From the NCBI RefSeq assembly GCF_047301505.1, contig NZ_CP154840.1, positions 2,170,001-2,234,000 of the forward strand: 64,000 bases of DNA, written 5' to 3'. The DNA is from Lysinibacillus_B sp031181585. Lineage in GTDB: Bacteria > Bacillota > Bacilli > Bacillales_A > Planococcaceae. Below the pieces are notes generated by a model that ran no database searches, was not told the origin of the DNA, and was given only the letters and a program-made list of their open reading frames with translations. Every line of letters begins with the position of its first letter. Position 1 is the stretch's first letter. This document shows positions 24,506-32,514 of the stretch, piece by piece. The translations under genes and the position numbers were made by a program.

Positions 24506-25381
24506 ATGTTATCTGGAAATTTGCTTTGGGTATTGACCGGTACGATGCTATTAGGGATTGCTGCAGGGATTACCGGAACCTTCTCCTTCCTCCAAAAACA
24601 AAGCCTTGTAGGAGATGCAGCTGCGCATGCTGCACTCCCGGGGATTGCGCTTGCTTTTTTACTGACAGGTCAAAAGGAGCTGCCCGTTCTCATGATTGGG
24701 GCGGCTATTACCTCCGTACTCTCTGTATATTGCATTCAGTGGATTGTTGCGTACTCGAAGCTGAAAGCAGATGCCGCGATTGGACTTGTCCTCGCAGTCT
24801 TCTTTGGTGTAGGAATTGTTTTACTAACCATCGTGAACAGGAGTCCGCTTGGCAACCAAAGCGGGCTGAACGACTTTATTTTCGGGAAGGCTGCAACGAT
24901 GACAAAGTCGGATTTAAACTGGTTATTGATCAGTGCTGGAATCATTATCGTCGTAAGTCTTCTATTCTATAAAGAGTGGAAACTTATAATTTTTGACCCT
25001 TTATATGCAAAAGGGATCGGGTTGCCTATTGATTTTTTAAGAGCAGGACTGACCGCTCTCATTGTTATGACGATTGTGACAGGGATACAGGCTGTAGGCG
25101 TAATCCTGATGTCTGCCATGCTGATTATTCCAGCAGCAAGTGCAAAACTATGGACGTCCAGACTGCACACCATGCTCTTGTTCAGCGGATTTACAGGCGG
25201 TTTGGCCGGGGTAGCCGGGACGTATATCAGCTCATTGGAAACAGGGCTGTCAACAGGACCGATTATCGTCTTATTTGCCTCCGGGGTATTCTTTATATCC
25301 TATTTATTCAGTCCAAAATCAGGCCAGTTCAGCAAGTATATTCGTAGAGCAAAATTTCGGAAGCAAGGGGATCTATCATGA
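24506..25381 (+). CDS. mntC: Manganese ABC transporter permease
   Basis: A 291-residue ABC-3 family permease with about eight or nine membrane segments. GDAAAHAALPGIALAFLLTGQ carries the His/Asp-rich first-helix pattern of metal-type permeases, and DPLYAKGIGLP is the cytoplasmic coupling-loop signature. GGAGGGAAACT leads the ATG. It overlaps the second permease gene by four bases, and the two probably form a heterodimer. Confidence 0.93.
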   Translation: MLSGNLLWVLTGTMLLGIAAGITGTFSFLQKQSLVGDAAAHAALPGIALAFLLTGQKELPVLMIGAAITSVLSVYCIQWIVAYSKLKADAAIGLVLAVFFGVGIVLLTIVNRSPLGNQSGLNDFIFGKAATMTKSDLNWLLISAGIIIVVSLLFYKEWKLIIFDPLYAKGIGLPIDFLRAGLTALIVMTIVTGIQAVGVILMSAMLIIPAASAKLWTSRLHTMLLFSGFTGGLAGVAGTYISSLETGLSTGPIIVLFASGVFFISYLFSPKSGQFSKYIRRAKFRKQGDLS

Positions 25382-26247
25382 TTGAATTATGGATTATTCT
25401 AACAGGTATTTTAGTCGGTATAACCTGCAGCATAGCTGGTGTGTTTCTTGTGCTTCGGAAAATGTCCATGATTGCAGATGCCATCAGTCATACGGTACTA
25501 TTCGGTATTGTTATGGCTTTTCTCATTACACAGACACTGAACGGTTTTTGGATGCTGATCGGTGCAGCGTGTGCAGGGCTTTTGACGGCGTACTTCGTTC
25601 AGCTGCTGCAAACGTCTGGGATTCAAGAGGATGCTGCGATCGGTGTAACATTTACATCCCTTTTTGCTTTAGGTGTTCTGCTAATCACTCTATTTGCGGG
25701 AAATGTTCATCTCGATGTAGAGCATGTACTGATGGGAGAAATTGCTTTTGTACCTTGGGATAAATGGACTCTATTTAACATTGCCATGCCTAAAGCCGTT
25801 TGGATGCTGTTGTTGGTCTTGGTCATCAACATAGGGTTCCTGCTTCTATTTTTTAAGGAAATGAAACTTTCTACCTTTGATCCGATCTATGCCGTATCAA
25901 TTGGCCTGCCGATTACCGTTTTGCATTACGGATTCATGACGATTATTTCTTTAACGACCGTGTCAGCATTTGATAGTGTCGGAGCCATTTTAGTTGTCGC
26001 GATGCTTATCGGTCCGGCAGCGACTGCCTGCCTAATCAGCAAATCAGTTCCGCAAATGTTTGTTTTTAGTATTAGTTTCGGCACTATCGCAGCTTTTGCT
26101 GGCTATTATATAGCAAAATGGCTCGATACTTCTATAGCCGGGATGATGGCAGCAATCATTGGAGTTATTTTCATACTCGTATTTATAATAGAAAAGGTGT
26201 ACCAAGTGCTTATTCGAAAAACCACTGCAAGCAGTACTATATTATAA
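25378..26247 (+). CDS. mntD: Manganese ABC transporter permease (second)
   Basis: A 289-residue ABC-3 permease paralogous to the preceding one: MIADAISHTVLFGIVMAFL and DPIYAVSIGLP match the same positions. About eight membrane spans. The ATGA overlap with mntC shows tight coupling. Two permease genes plus one ATPase and one lipoprotein is the B. subtilis mntABCD layout, which supports manganese rather than zinc. A terminator follows. Confidence 0.93.
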   Translation: MIELWIILTGILVGITCSIAGVFLVLRKMSMIADAISHTVLFGIVMAFLITQTLNGFWMLIGAACAGLLTAYFVQLLQTSGIQEDAAIGVTFTSLFALGVLLITLFAGNVHLDVEHVLMGEIAFVPWDKWTLFNIAMPKAVWMLLLVLVINIGFLLLFFKEMKLSTFDPIYAVSIGLPITVLHYGFMTIISLTTVSAFDSVGAILVVAMLIGPAATACLISKSVPQMFVFSISFGTIAAFAGYYIAKWLDTSIAGMMAAIIGVIFILVFIIEKVYQVLIRKTTASSTIL

Positions 26248-26254
26248 CGAAATG

Positions 26255-26286
26255 GGATTCCGTCTATATAACGGAGTCCTTTTTTA
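26255..26286 (+). terminator. Intrinsic terminator after mntD
   Basis: GGATTCCGT (26255-26263) pairs with ACGGAGTCC (26271-26279) with one G-U, followed by seven T. Confidence 0.9.
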
Positions 26287-26377
26287 TTTACAGTTGCTGC
26301 TTTCTGCTGAATAAATCAAATGAATAGGGCAATAGTAAAAAAGGAAATAAACTTTTATAAAAATTTTTTGAATATTA

Positions 26378-26437
26378 TTGACACCGCCTTTTCTCTGTAC
26401 TATATTAATTACATAATATAAAAACTGTTATAGTACA
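26378..26437 (+). promoter_or_regulatory. Strong promoter with a flanking dyad
   Basis: TTGACA (26378-26383), a 17-base spacer and TATATT (26401-26406) match a SigA promoter. TGTACTATA (26396-26404), overlapping the -10, is exactly inverted as TATAGTACA (26429-26437) just before the AAGGAGG ribosome site. The arms look like half-sites for a regulator that would cover the start site. Confidence 0.7.
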
Positions 26438-26452
26438 AGGAGGTCATTTCAC

Positions 26453-26614
26453 ATGACAATGTATCAAGAGGGTTATGAAGTGTATCGTGAAAGATGTGAA
26501 CAATTCGGGCTAGAGCCGATCAATTTCCGCTATTATATTATGCAGCTATCGCATGATCAATTAAATGCTTTTAATGAACAAGCACGCACAAAGAAAGGAA
26601 GCAATGAAGGATGA
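26453..26614 (+). CDS. Small protein, first of a tandem paralogous pair
   Basis: A 53-codon gene starting MTMYQEGYEVYRERC after AAGGAGGTCATTTCAC, a near-perfect ribosome site. The core GLEPINFRYYIMQLSHDQL is shared with the next gene; from GYE onward 25 of 38 residues are identical. There is no signal peptide or membrane span, so it should be cytoplasmic. It looks mostly helical, with a proline-led EPINFRYY turn. The family is not recognised. Its TGA overlaps the ATG of its paralogue. Confidence 0.75.
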   Translation: MTMYQEGYEVYRERCEQFGLEPINFRYYIMQLSHDQLNAFNEQARTKKGSNEG

Positions 26615-26781
26615 ATGACTATCGCCATGGCTATGAAACATACAGGAAGGCCTGTGAAAAGCATGATTTGGAACCGATTAATTTTCGTTACTATATATTA
26701 AATTTATCCCAGGAGCAGCTTCATGCCTATAATGAATCGGCAGAGCGGAAAAGGAGTCATGATGAATACGCCAGTCACTGA
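26611..26781 (+). CDS. Small protein, second of a tandem paralogous pair
   Basis: A 56-codon gene starting MNDYRHGYETYRKAC through an ATGA overlap with the previous gene; GAAGGATG supplies the ribosome contact. It repeats the core as DLEPINFRYYILNLSQEQL, then has a longer charged tail (AERKRSHDEYASH). Duplication followed by divergence is the simplest origin. The conserved core with variable tails hints at a binding module. A strong terminator follows the stop by seven bases. Confidence 0.75.
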   Translation: MNDYRHGYETYRKACEKHDLEPINFRYYILNLSQEQLHAYNESAERKRSHDEYASH

Positions 26782-26787
26782 TGCCAC

Positions 26788-26829
26788 ATAACAGCCTTAC
26801 TGAACAATAGTTTTCAGTAAGGCTGTTAT
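26788..26829 (+). terminator. Strong intrinsic terminator after the small-protein pair
   Basis: ATAACAGCCTTACTGAA (26788-26804) pairs with TTCAGTAAGGCTGTTAT (26813-26829), a perfect 17 bp stem. TATT follows. Confidence 0.88.
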
Positions 26830-27054
26830 TATTTCCAGGATAATAGGTGCTCCAAGGATAAACTACTATTTTACGTATAAGCTAGGTACGATTATAGAAG
26901 TTGATTTCATAAACCTTTGTTTCCGATTAATTCTTTTGTAATAGATCATTTTTTATAAACTATTAATATTCTCACAGTTATTGTATTTGGAAAGTGGTGG
27001 GATTATAATAAAATAAAGAGTTTTGAGTCAGTATGTGGGAATGGGGAGAAATTT

Positions 27055-28770
27055 ATGCAAACTTTGAATGAGTCAAAAGCATTAGAAAAGCTTGAATTAT
27101 CAATTGTTGAATTAGAAGATATGAAATCAGCACTAGATGAAGCCGTTATTGTAGCAATTACAGATAAACAAGGCATTATCACATCTGTAAATGATCGATT
27201 CTGTGCGATATCAAAATATACGCATGACGAACTGATCGGCCAGGATCACCGTATTTTAAATTCAGGTTACCATCCCCAAATATTCTTTAAAAATATGTGG
27301 AAGACAATAGGAAAAGGAAAGACATGGCACGGTGAAATCTGCAATCGTGCGAAAGATGGTTCGCTCTATTGGGTCCAGACAACGATTGTTCCATTCATGG
27401 ATGACCGTGGTAAACCTTATCAATATATCTCCATTCGTACAGACATTACGGCTCAAAAGAACATTCAACAAATAACACATATTGCTTATCACGACGACTT
27501 AACTGGTTTACCAAATCGACGCAGTCTATTGAAAAGACTGAAAGAAGATGTGAAGGAATGCAAAAAGCTTGATACATCCTTTGCTGTGTTGCTGTTGGAT
27601 ATCAATCGCTTTAAAAATGTCAATGACGGTCTTGGCCATAAAGTAGGGGATCTTTTTTTAAAAGAAATCTCGGATCGCCTGCAGACTATAGACAGTCAAA
27701 AAGATAGGTTTTATCGACTGAACGGTGATGAATTCGTGTACATTCTAAAAGATGTCACACAAGTAGAGGAAATGGCGGAAAGAATGCTTTCGATTTTTAA
27801 AGAAAGCTTCAGCTTTTTAGGATATGAATTTTATTCAAGTGCAAGCATTGGAATCAGCCTTTTCCCTGCTCATGGTGATTCGGTATCTGACATAATTAAA
27901 TGCGCGGATATCGCCATGTATGAAGCCAAAAAGAAGAACGGGAACATCTCCATCATTTATTCAGCCGATTTAAATGGTATCAATGATTCATTGCTAATGC
28001 TGGAAACGAAACTACACCATGCGCTTCAAAATAACGCTTTTGAATTACATTATCAGCCGAAAATTACTGTGGAGACAGGAAAGATGGAGGGAATGGAAGC
28101 CCTTATTCGCTGGACAGATGAAGAACTAGGGTTTGTTCCGCCTGATCAATTCATCCCGTTTGCAGAAGAATGCGGGCTGATTGCTGACATTGGGGAATGG
28201 GTACTTACAAAAGCAGCGATGCAGGCGAAGCAGTGGAATGACCAATATAATACAAACCTTCGTGTGGCGGTGAACATTTCGCCAAAGCATTTAGCGGAAC
28301 AGACCTTTGTGGAACGGCTGCAGAAAATCATAGAGGAAGTTGCATTGGATCCCCATCATCTTGAAATTGAGATTACAGAAATGAGCATGATGGATCAAAA
28401 CAGCGATCTTATTCATAAAATTCTAAAACTCAAAAAGATGGGCATTACTATTTCAATCGATGATTTTGGAACGGGTTACTCCTCGCTCAGCTATTTAAAA
28501 GAATTCCCCATAGACGCGTTAAAAATTGATCGCTCATTTATTCAAAATATAAGCAAAGAAGAGACGGGCGTTGCCATGGTAGAAGCAATCATTAAAATTG
28601 CCCATGCCTTGAATTTAGCCGTTGTAGCTGAAGGGGTAGAAGAAGAAAGAGAACTCCAAATATTAAAAAATTATTCCTGTGAGTATGTACAGGGTTACTA
28701 TTTCAGTAAACCACTTAACGTAACCGACTTCATTCATCACATTGAAAAATCTCTCCATCCGCAAAGTTAA
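27055..28770 (+). CDS. PAS-GGDEF-EAL cyclic-di-GMP protein
   Basis: A 571-residue signalling protein: a short coiled start (10-30), a PAS domain (about 25-140, with PAC end PYQYISIRTDITAQK), a GGDEF domain with the degenerate motif NGDEF at 223-227, and an EAL domain with EALIRW at 348-353 and DDFGTGYSS from 469. The EAL metal and catalytic residues look complete, so c-di-GMP phosphodiesterase activity is likely. NGDEF may be active or serve as a GTP sensor. No membrane segments, so it senses inside the cell. Monogenic, with a terminator. Confidence 0.93.
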   Translation: MQTLNESKALEKLELSIVELEDMKSALDEAVIVAITDKQGIITSVNDRFCAISKYTHDELIGQDHRILNSGYHPQIFFKNMWKTIGKGKTWHGEICNRAKDGSLYWVQTTIVPFMDDRGKPYQYISIRTDITAQKNIQQITHIAYHDDLTGLPNRRSLLKRLKEDVKECKKLDTSFAVLLLDINRFKNVNDGLGHKVGDLFLKEISDRLQTIDSQKDRFYRLNGDEFVYILKDVTQVEEMAERMLSIFKESFSFLGYEFYSSASIGISLFPAHGDSVSDIIKCADIAMYEAKKKNGNISIIYSADLNGINDSLLMLETKLHHALQNNAFELHYQPKITVETGKMEGMEALIRWTDEELGFVPPDQFIPFAEECGLIADIGEWVLTKAAMQAKQWNDQYNTNLRVAVNISPKHLAEQTFVERLQKIIEEVALDPHHLEIEITEMSMMDQNSDLIHKILKLKKMGITISIDDFGTGYSSLSYLKEFPIDALKIDRSFIQNISKEETGVAMVEAIIKIAHALNLAVVAEGVEEERELQILKNYSCEYVQGYYFSKPLNVTDFIHHIEKSLHPQS

Positions 28771-28777
28771 CATAGGA

Positions 28778-28808
28778 AAGCGCCGTATGAGTATACGGCG
28801 CTTTTTTT
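28778..28808 (+). terminator. Strong intrinsic terminator
   Basis: AAGCGCCGTAT (28778-28788) and ATACGGCGCTT (28793-28803) form a perfect 11 bp stem with loop GAGT and seven T. Confidence 0.95.
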
Positions 28809-28892
28809 ATAGCCTGCAATAAGTACAGCCTTGCTAAAAACAAGCTCTGCCTCGATTGTACTTTTCTAATCGAAGCAAAGTGTATATAGACT

Positions 28893-29054
28893 TTAATACA
28901 GAGAACGGCGATAAGGGTTATACGCTTCTTGGATACCCATTTCTCCCTTTTCTTCATACTGGATCGACATTGAGGCACTAGACTGCTGTTGTTCCGCTTT
29001 CCATCCAAAAAAGGTAAATGACATCCATAAACTCCTCGTTAATGACGCAAACAT
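28893..29054 (-). CDS. Small protein divergent from the XRE-TPR regulator
   Basis: A 53-codon frame, MFASLTRSLW...NPYRRSLY. The ATG at 29054 has GGAGTG seven bases upstream. A second start at 29024 (MSFTFFGWKAEQQQ, 43 residues) has the stronger GAGGAG and cannot be excluded. A promoter, TTGACG-18-TATAAT (29119 down to 29090), faces it. The first 18 residues are fairly hydrophobic; the rest is polar, Gln/Ser/Tyr-rich with an Arg-Arg near the end. Not recognised. Its position, back to back with a TPR-type regulator, raises the possibility of a signal or effector peptide. Confidence 0.62.
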   Translation of the reverse strand: MFASLTRSLWMSFTFFGWKAEQQQSSASMSIQYEEKGEMGIQEAYNPYRRSLY

Positions 29055-29070
29055 TTTATCACTCCATTTT

Positions 29071-29195
29071 GTTTAATTTTATTAAACTTATTATATGTTC
29101 AATATTCAAAAAGCGTCAATTATTTTTAAATAAAATTAAACATTTAGAATTCCCCTTTTAACTTTTTACATAAAAATGTTTAAAAATATTAAAAT
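29071..29195. promoter_or_regulatory. Divergent promoter region with three similar dyads
   Basis: GTTTAATTTTATTAAAC (29071-29087) is a perfect dyad over the expected start of the small-protein promoter. Related 17-mers lie at 29125-29141 (TTTAAATAAAATTAAAC) and 29179-29195 (GTTTAAAAATATTAAAA), the last overlapping a candidate -10 of the regulator (TTTACA at 29165, TATTAA at 29187). They look like operators of the form GTTTAA-N5-TTAAAC, though the region is very AT-rich. Confidence 0.5.
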
Positions 29196-29223
29196 TTGTT
29201 ATGATGAAGAAAGAGGTGAGTGA

Positions 29224-30477
29224 ATGAATGAATTAGGTGGAACGATAAAAAAATTACGTAAAGAAAAGAAATTGACTCTTGCACAGTTGGCTGGCGATCG
29301 ATTGACAAAGGGCATGCTGAGCTTGATTGAAAACGGAAAAGCTCAGCCATCCATGGAAAGTCTTCGCTATATAGCAGGGCAGCTAGAAGTGGAAGTGACG
29401 GCTTTACTCCATAATCAATCACTTGAACAAAAACGTGCGTTATTGTTACAGGCAGAAGAAATGATGAAAGAAGCAACCGATGTTTTCCGGGAGAAAACAC
29501 AAGAAGAAATCCTAGAAGAACTGCTTCTTCTATTAGCGCCTCAAATGGATAGAATACAAGGTTCCTATTTCGAAGAAGTGCGGCTGATGGATTTATGGAT
29601 GCGTGCAAGACGTCAGCTGAAATTAGGATTCGATCTACAGGAATACAAAAAAATCCTTGGAAAATACGAAGAAGTCCATGCATTTACATACGTCATAAAA
29701 GGCTACAGTTTCTTATGCTGGAACGCCTACGAAGAGAGGGATTATAAATCAGTACTCGAATTTCTTCTCCAAGGTGAACAGGTGATGAATGACCATGAAT
29801 TTATGGTGGATGATTTAGTAAAGCTTGATTTATATTACAATTTGGCTCTAGCATACGGTGCGTTAAATGATTCTAAACAAACAGAGGTGTATACAAGTAA
29901 GGCGATGGAGTTATCCAAGCGTAACCGCATTTACTATAGGCTGGAAGACTTTTATCGGCTGATGTTCTCCCGTGCTGTTGAAATGGAGGATCAAGAAAAG
30001 AGTCAGTTGTACTTAACAAAGCTTCGTTTACTCGATGAACTTGCGCAGAATTTCCAAATGCACACGTTTTTAATGTATGCAACTGCACATTACGCAAATT
30101 ACATCGAAAAAGATTATCGGAAGACGATTATGCTATTAGAGGATTTTTTACCTATACTGGAAGAAAAGCGAGGGAAGGGCTCATTAGTCTCCCCACTTTT
30201 CCAAGTAGAGCAGGCATATGCACATTGGCAGCTTGCTGAAGCACAGCAGGCGATAGATGTATTAGCAACACTTTACTTGCCGGAATTCCAATACCACCCG
30301 TTTGATTTAGTTTATCTTTATTTTGGATTTGCCATCAGAGCGGCAGCCTATCATACGCTTGGCAATCACGAGCGGGCCAAGCAGGATATTCTTTATGCAC
30401 ATAACGGTTGTTTATCATTTGCCGATTCAAAATATAAAAGCTTTATTGTCGAAACTTATGAGAAAATCATGAAATAA
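29224..30477 (+). CDS. XRE-family regulator with TPR-like C-terminal domain (RRNPP-like)
   Basis: A 417-residue regulator. The HTH_3 domain (6-60) has LTLAQLAGDRLTKGMLSLIENG as its helix-turn-helix. The remaining 350 residues are antiparallel helices with TPR-like repeats (LDLYYNLALAYGALNDSKQTEVY near 200 is clearest), the layout of peptide-sensing RRNPP proteins such as PlcR and NprR. GAGGTGAGTGA leads the ATG. The divergent small-protein gene and shared dyads suggest mutual control. A peptide ligand is not shown; many XRE-TPR proteins have no known ligand. Confidence 0.85.
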   Translation: MNELGGTIKKLRKEKKLTLAQLAGDRLTKGMLSLIENGKAQPSMESLRYIAGQLEVEVTALLHNQSLEQKRALLLQAEEMMKEATDVFREKTQEEILEELLLLLAPQMDRIQGSYFEEVRLMDLWMRARRQLKLGFDLQEYKKILGKYEEVHAFTYVIKGYSFLCWNAYEERDYKSVLEFLLQGEQVMNDHEFMVDDLVKLDLYYNLALAYGALNDSKQTEVYTSKAMELSKRNRIYYRLEDFYRLMFSRAVEMEDQEKSQLYLTKLRLLDELAQNFQMHTFLMYATAHYANYIEKDYRKTIMLLEDFLPILEEKRGKGSLVSPLFQVEQAYAHWQLAEAQQAIDVLATLYLPEFQYHPFDLVYLYFGFAIRAAAYHTLGNHERAKQDILYAHNGCLSFADSKYKSFIVETYEKIMK

Positions 30478-30496
30478 TAAAAGCAAGTAAAAAAAC

Positions 30497-30538
30497 GACC
30501 TGCCCAGAAAGTTATAGATTTCTCGGCAGGTCTGTTTT
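30497..30538. terminator. Bidirectional terminator
   Basis: GACCTGCC-AGAAA (30497-30510) pairs with TTTCT-GGCAGGTC (30519-30532) around one C-C mismatch. TGTTTTCTTT follows on the plus strand and TTTTTTT on the minus strand, serving both convergent genes. Confidence 0.88.
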
Positions 30539-30605
30539 CTTTATAATTTTCCATATGATAGAAGATACTGCACAGGTAATATCAACAACTGCTGTAAAAA
30601 TCGGC

Positions 30606-31964
30606 TTATGGTTCAATCAAGTTTTGCAGCAATAGGAATTGTTCATCATCCAGCAAGTCACCATATTCGTTCAGCAGCTGGCTGTTCACTACAATTTTAT
30701 CCTTATGTGTTAAATAGAGCGTTTCTGTCAGATGACGTATAACAAGAGGAACGGGCTTTTGATGATTGAATTTATTCATATGCTTATCCATAAAGCCTTC
30801 AGAAAGCTCGCATTCCGTATTATTACCTAAGGCATTAAAGTCCACATATTTAATATGTGCCTCTAAAAAATCTTCTGTTAGATAAGGGTTATGTTCGCAA
30901 ATTAGCGACCAGTCAAGCATTTCTCGGTAACGGTGAATCCAGTGCTGCTCTAACGTATAGCTAATCAGCTCAAGCTGTTTCTCTGAGTAGGCTGAGAATT
31001 TCTGGTCCATTTCTCTGTTTGTTAATTTTTTATAACCAAATCGATCATATAATTGTGATGCCAGGGAAGGGATTCCTTTTACAAGATGCTCACTGCCGGG
31101 CCATTTACTTGTTCCGCGGTCATATTCAAAAAACTCCAACTCAGCCATTTCCTCTTCTTCTTCAAAGGAAGGGAGAATATCTTCCACCTCGCCATCCTCT
31201 CCGTCCGCTTCAAGAAATTCCTCAAGTTCCTTTGCAAGCTCCGGTTCTAACTGTGTATACATATAATCACGGAAAGGCTTTGATAATCGGCTAAGAACCG
31301 GGTAGTTACTAGCGATCATCTCGAAGTCTACAGAAGAAAGATGATCGATCAAATATGCCTCCGTCAAATATGGGTTAATAGCACAAATGACACTGAAATC
31401 AATAGAAGGTAAATAAGCTTCTAGATCATTTGGATGCATCTGTGCTACTTGGTAGCGCCACTTGGCATACTGCGCCACAAATACCTGATCATAGTTTGGA
31501 TACTCATGTAAAATCATATCCAGATCCACCTTTGTCACAACGGATTTAACATACGCAGGCACCGCTGTCACATCAAAATCATCAGGGAAGTCGAGTTCTT
31601 GAAATCTTTCTTCAACTGGATATCCCTTCTTTCTTCCAGCATGTGTAGCAAAGCTGTAAGAACCGACTGAGCCTCTTTCCTCTAATAGTATATAAGCAAG
31701 CTCTTGGCGCTGATCTCGTGTCAGCCTTACATGCTTAGGGAATTTTACCGAAGCAAAATACGTTACGTTCGCCATATCATAAAAGAATTTATAATCACCT
31801 TCAGGCGTAAATGCCTTATCGTCCATATTTTTCTGCCAATAGAGAAGTGCTCCGAAGATTGGTTCATAATTCGAAAAAGTAATATTCGCAATGGAAAATA
31901 TATTATGGGAAAGAGATTCATCATAGACCACTTTAATAAAATCGATATTTTTTATCTTTAGCAT
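30606..31964 (-). CDS. Large acidic protein with internal repeat, unknown function
   Basis: A 452-residue soluble protein. Two related segments, DFSVICAINPYLTEAYLIDHL with SSVDF after it (near 190) and DWSLICEHNPYLTEDFLEAHI with KYVDF after it (near 360), show an internal duplication with the core NPYLTE. Between them lies a very acidic linker (EFLEADGEDGEVEDILPSFEEEEEMAEL). No membrane span or signal peptide. The ATG at 31964 follows GGAGGTTTGT; the ATG 12 bases earlier overlaps that site. No enzyme motif is recognised; the repeats look like protein-binding modules. Confidence 0.78.
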   Translation of the reverse strand: MLKIKNIDFIKVVYDESLSHNIFSIANITFSNYEPIFGALLYWQKNMDDKAFTPEGDYKFFYDMANVTYFASVKFPKHVRLTRDQRQELAYILLEERGSVGSYSFATHAGRKKGYPVEERFQELDFPDDFDVTAVPAYVKSVVTKVDLDMILHEYPNYDQVFVAQYAKWRYQVAQMHPNDLEAYLPSIDFSVICAINPYLTEAYLIDHLSSVDFEMIASNYPVLSRLSKPFRDYMYTQLEPELAKELEEFLEADGEDGEVEDILPSFEEEEEMAELEFFEYDRGTSKWPGSEHLVKGIPSLASQLYDRFGYKKLTNREMDQKFSAYSEKQLELISYTLEQHWIHRYREMLDWSLICEHNPYLTEDFLEAHIKYVDFNALGNNTECELSEGFMDKHMNKFNHQKPVPLVIRHLTETLYLTHKDKIVVNSQLLNEYGDLLDDEQFLLLQNLIEP

Positions 31965-32103
31965 ACAAACCTCCATACTACATCAGTCTTGTATTAGTAT
32001 AACGAATTTTAGGGAAAGTACGTAATAATTACAACTAAAAGTTATGAAAGTTTCTTCTAGGCATCTCGCTTAAATTATCAGAATATTTATGTTATAGTAG
32101 ATT

Positions 32104-32358
32104 TGTTCACGTTACGGTATAGTTAGCAAGACAGTAACCCTTTAACCTTCTATCAGCTTCGTTTATGCGTTCGTCTGTTAGTAATTAGCCTAGCTTTGCC
32201 TCTACACCAATGCTTTAACGAAGATTTTTGAAGTAAGCTGCATTGAATGAACGTTAAATGAAGAGTAAAAATTTCTATCCCTTTGCAAATTGTAAGTGTA
32301 TTTGCATAATAACAGATCTCAACTACAGAATTGAATACAGACTATACCGTAATGAACA
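32104..32358. repeat. MITE-like segment with inverted ends
   Basis: TGTTCACGTTACGGTATAG (32104-32122) is inverted at 32342-32358, whose reverse complement is TGTTCATTACGGTATAG: 17 matched bases with a two-base insertion in the left copy. The 255 bases hold no gene. Small size, terminal inverted repeats and an adjacent IS-derived element fit a non-autonomous element, but no target duplication was found. Confidence 0.45.
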
Positions 32359-32397
32359 CATTAAGCGCCTCTATTCAGAGGCGCTTCAGAGTGAAGA

Positions 32398-32434
32398 CAA
32401 AATGCCTTGAGGGACGGACCCTCAAGGCATTTTG
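32398..32434. terminator. Long hairpin inside the left end of the IS-derived element
   Basis: CAAAATGCCTTGAGGG (32398-32413) pairs perfectly with CCCTCAAGGCATTTTG (32419-32434). It lies downstream of the transposase remnant on the minus strand. U-tracts are short, so it may block rather than classically terminate transcription. Confidence 0.55.
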
Positions 32435-32514
32435 TCATTTTCTCAGGTAGTTGAATGTAATTTTCAACTGAGTTTTCTTTGTGAGTCGCCTCTACGAGAC
32501 GCTTTCATCTCATA

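Noticed and set aside
28730..29008. 92-codon minus frame over the small gene at 28.9 kb
   Set aside because: It runs through the terminator at 28778-28808 and lacks a ribosome site; the 53-codon frame in another phase is better supported.
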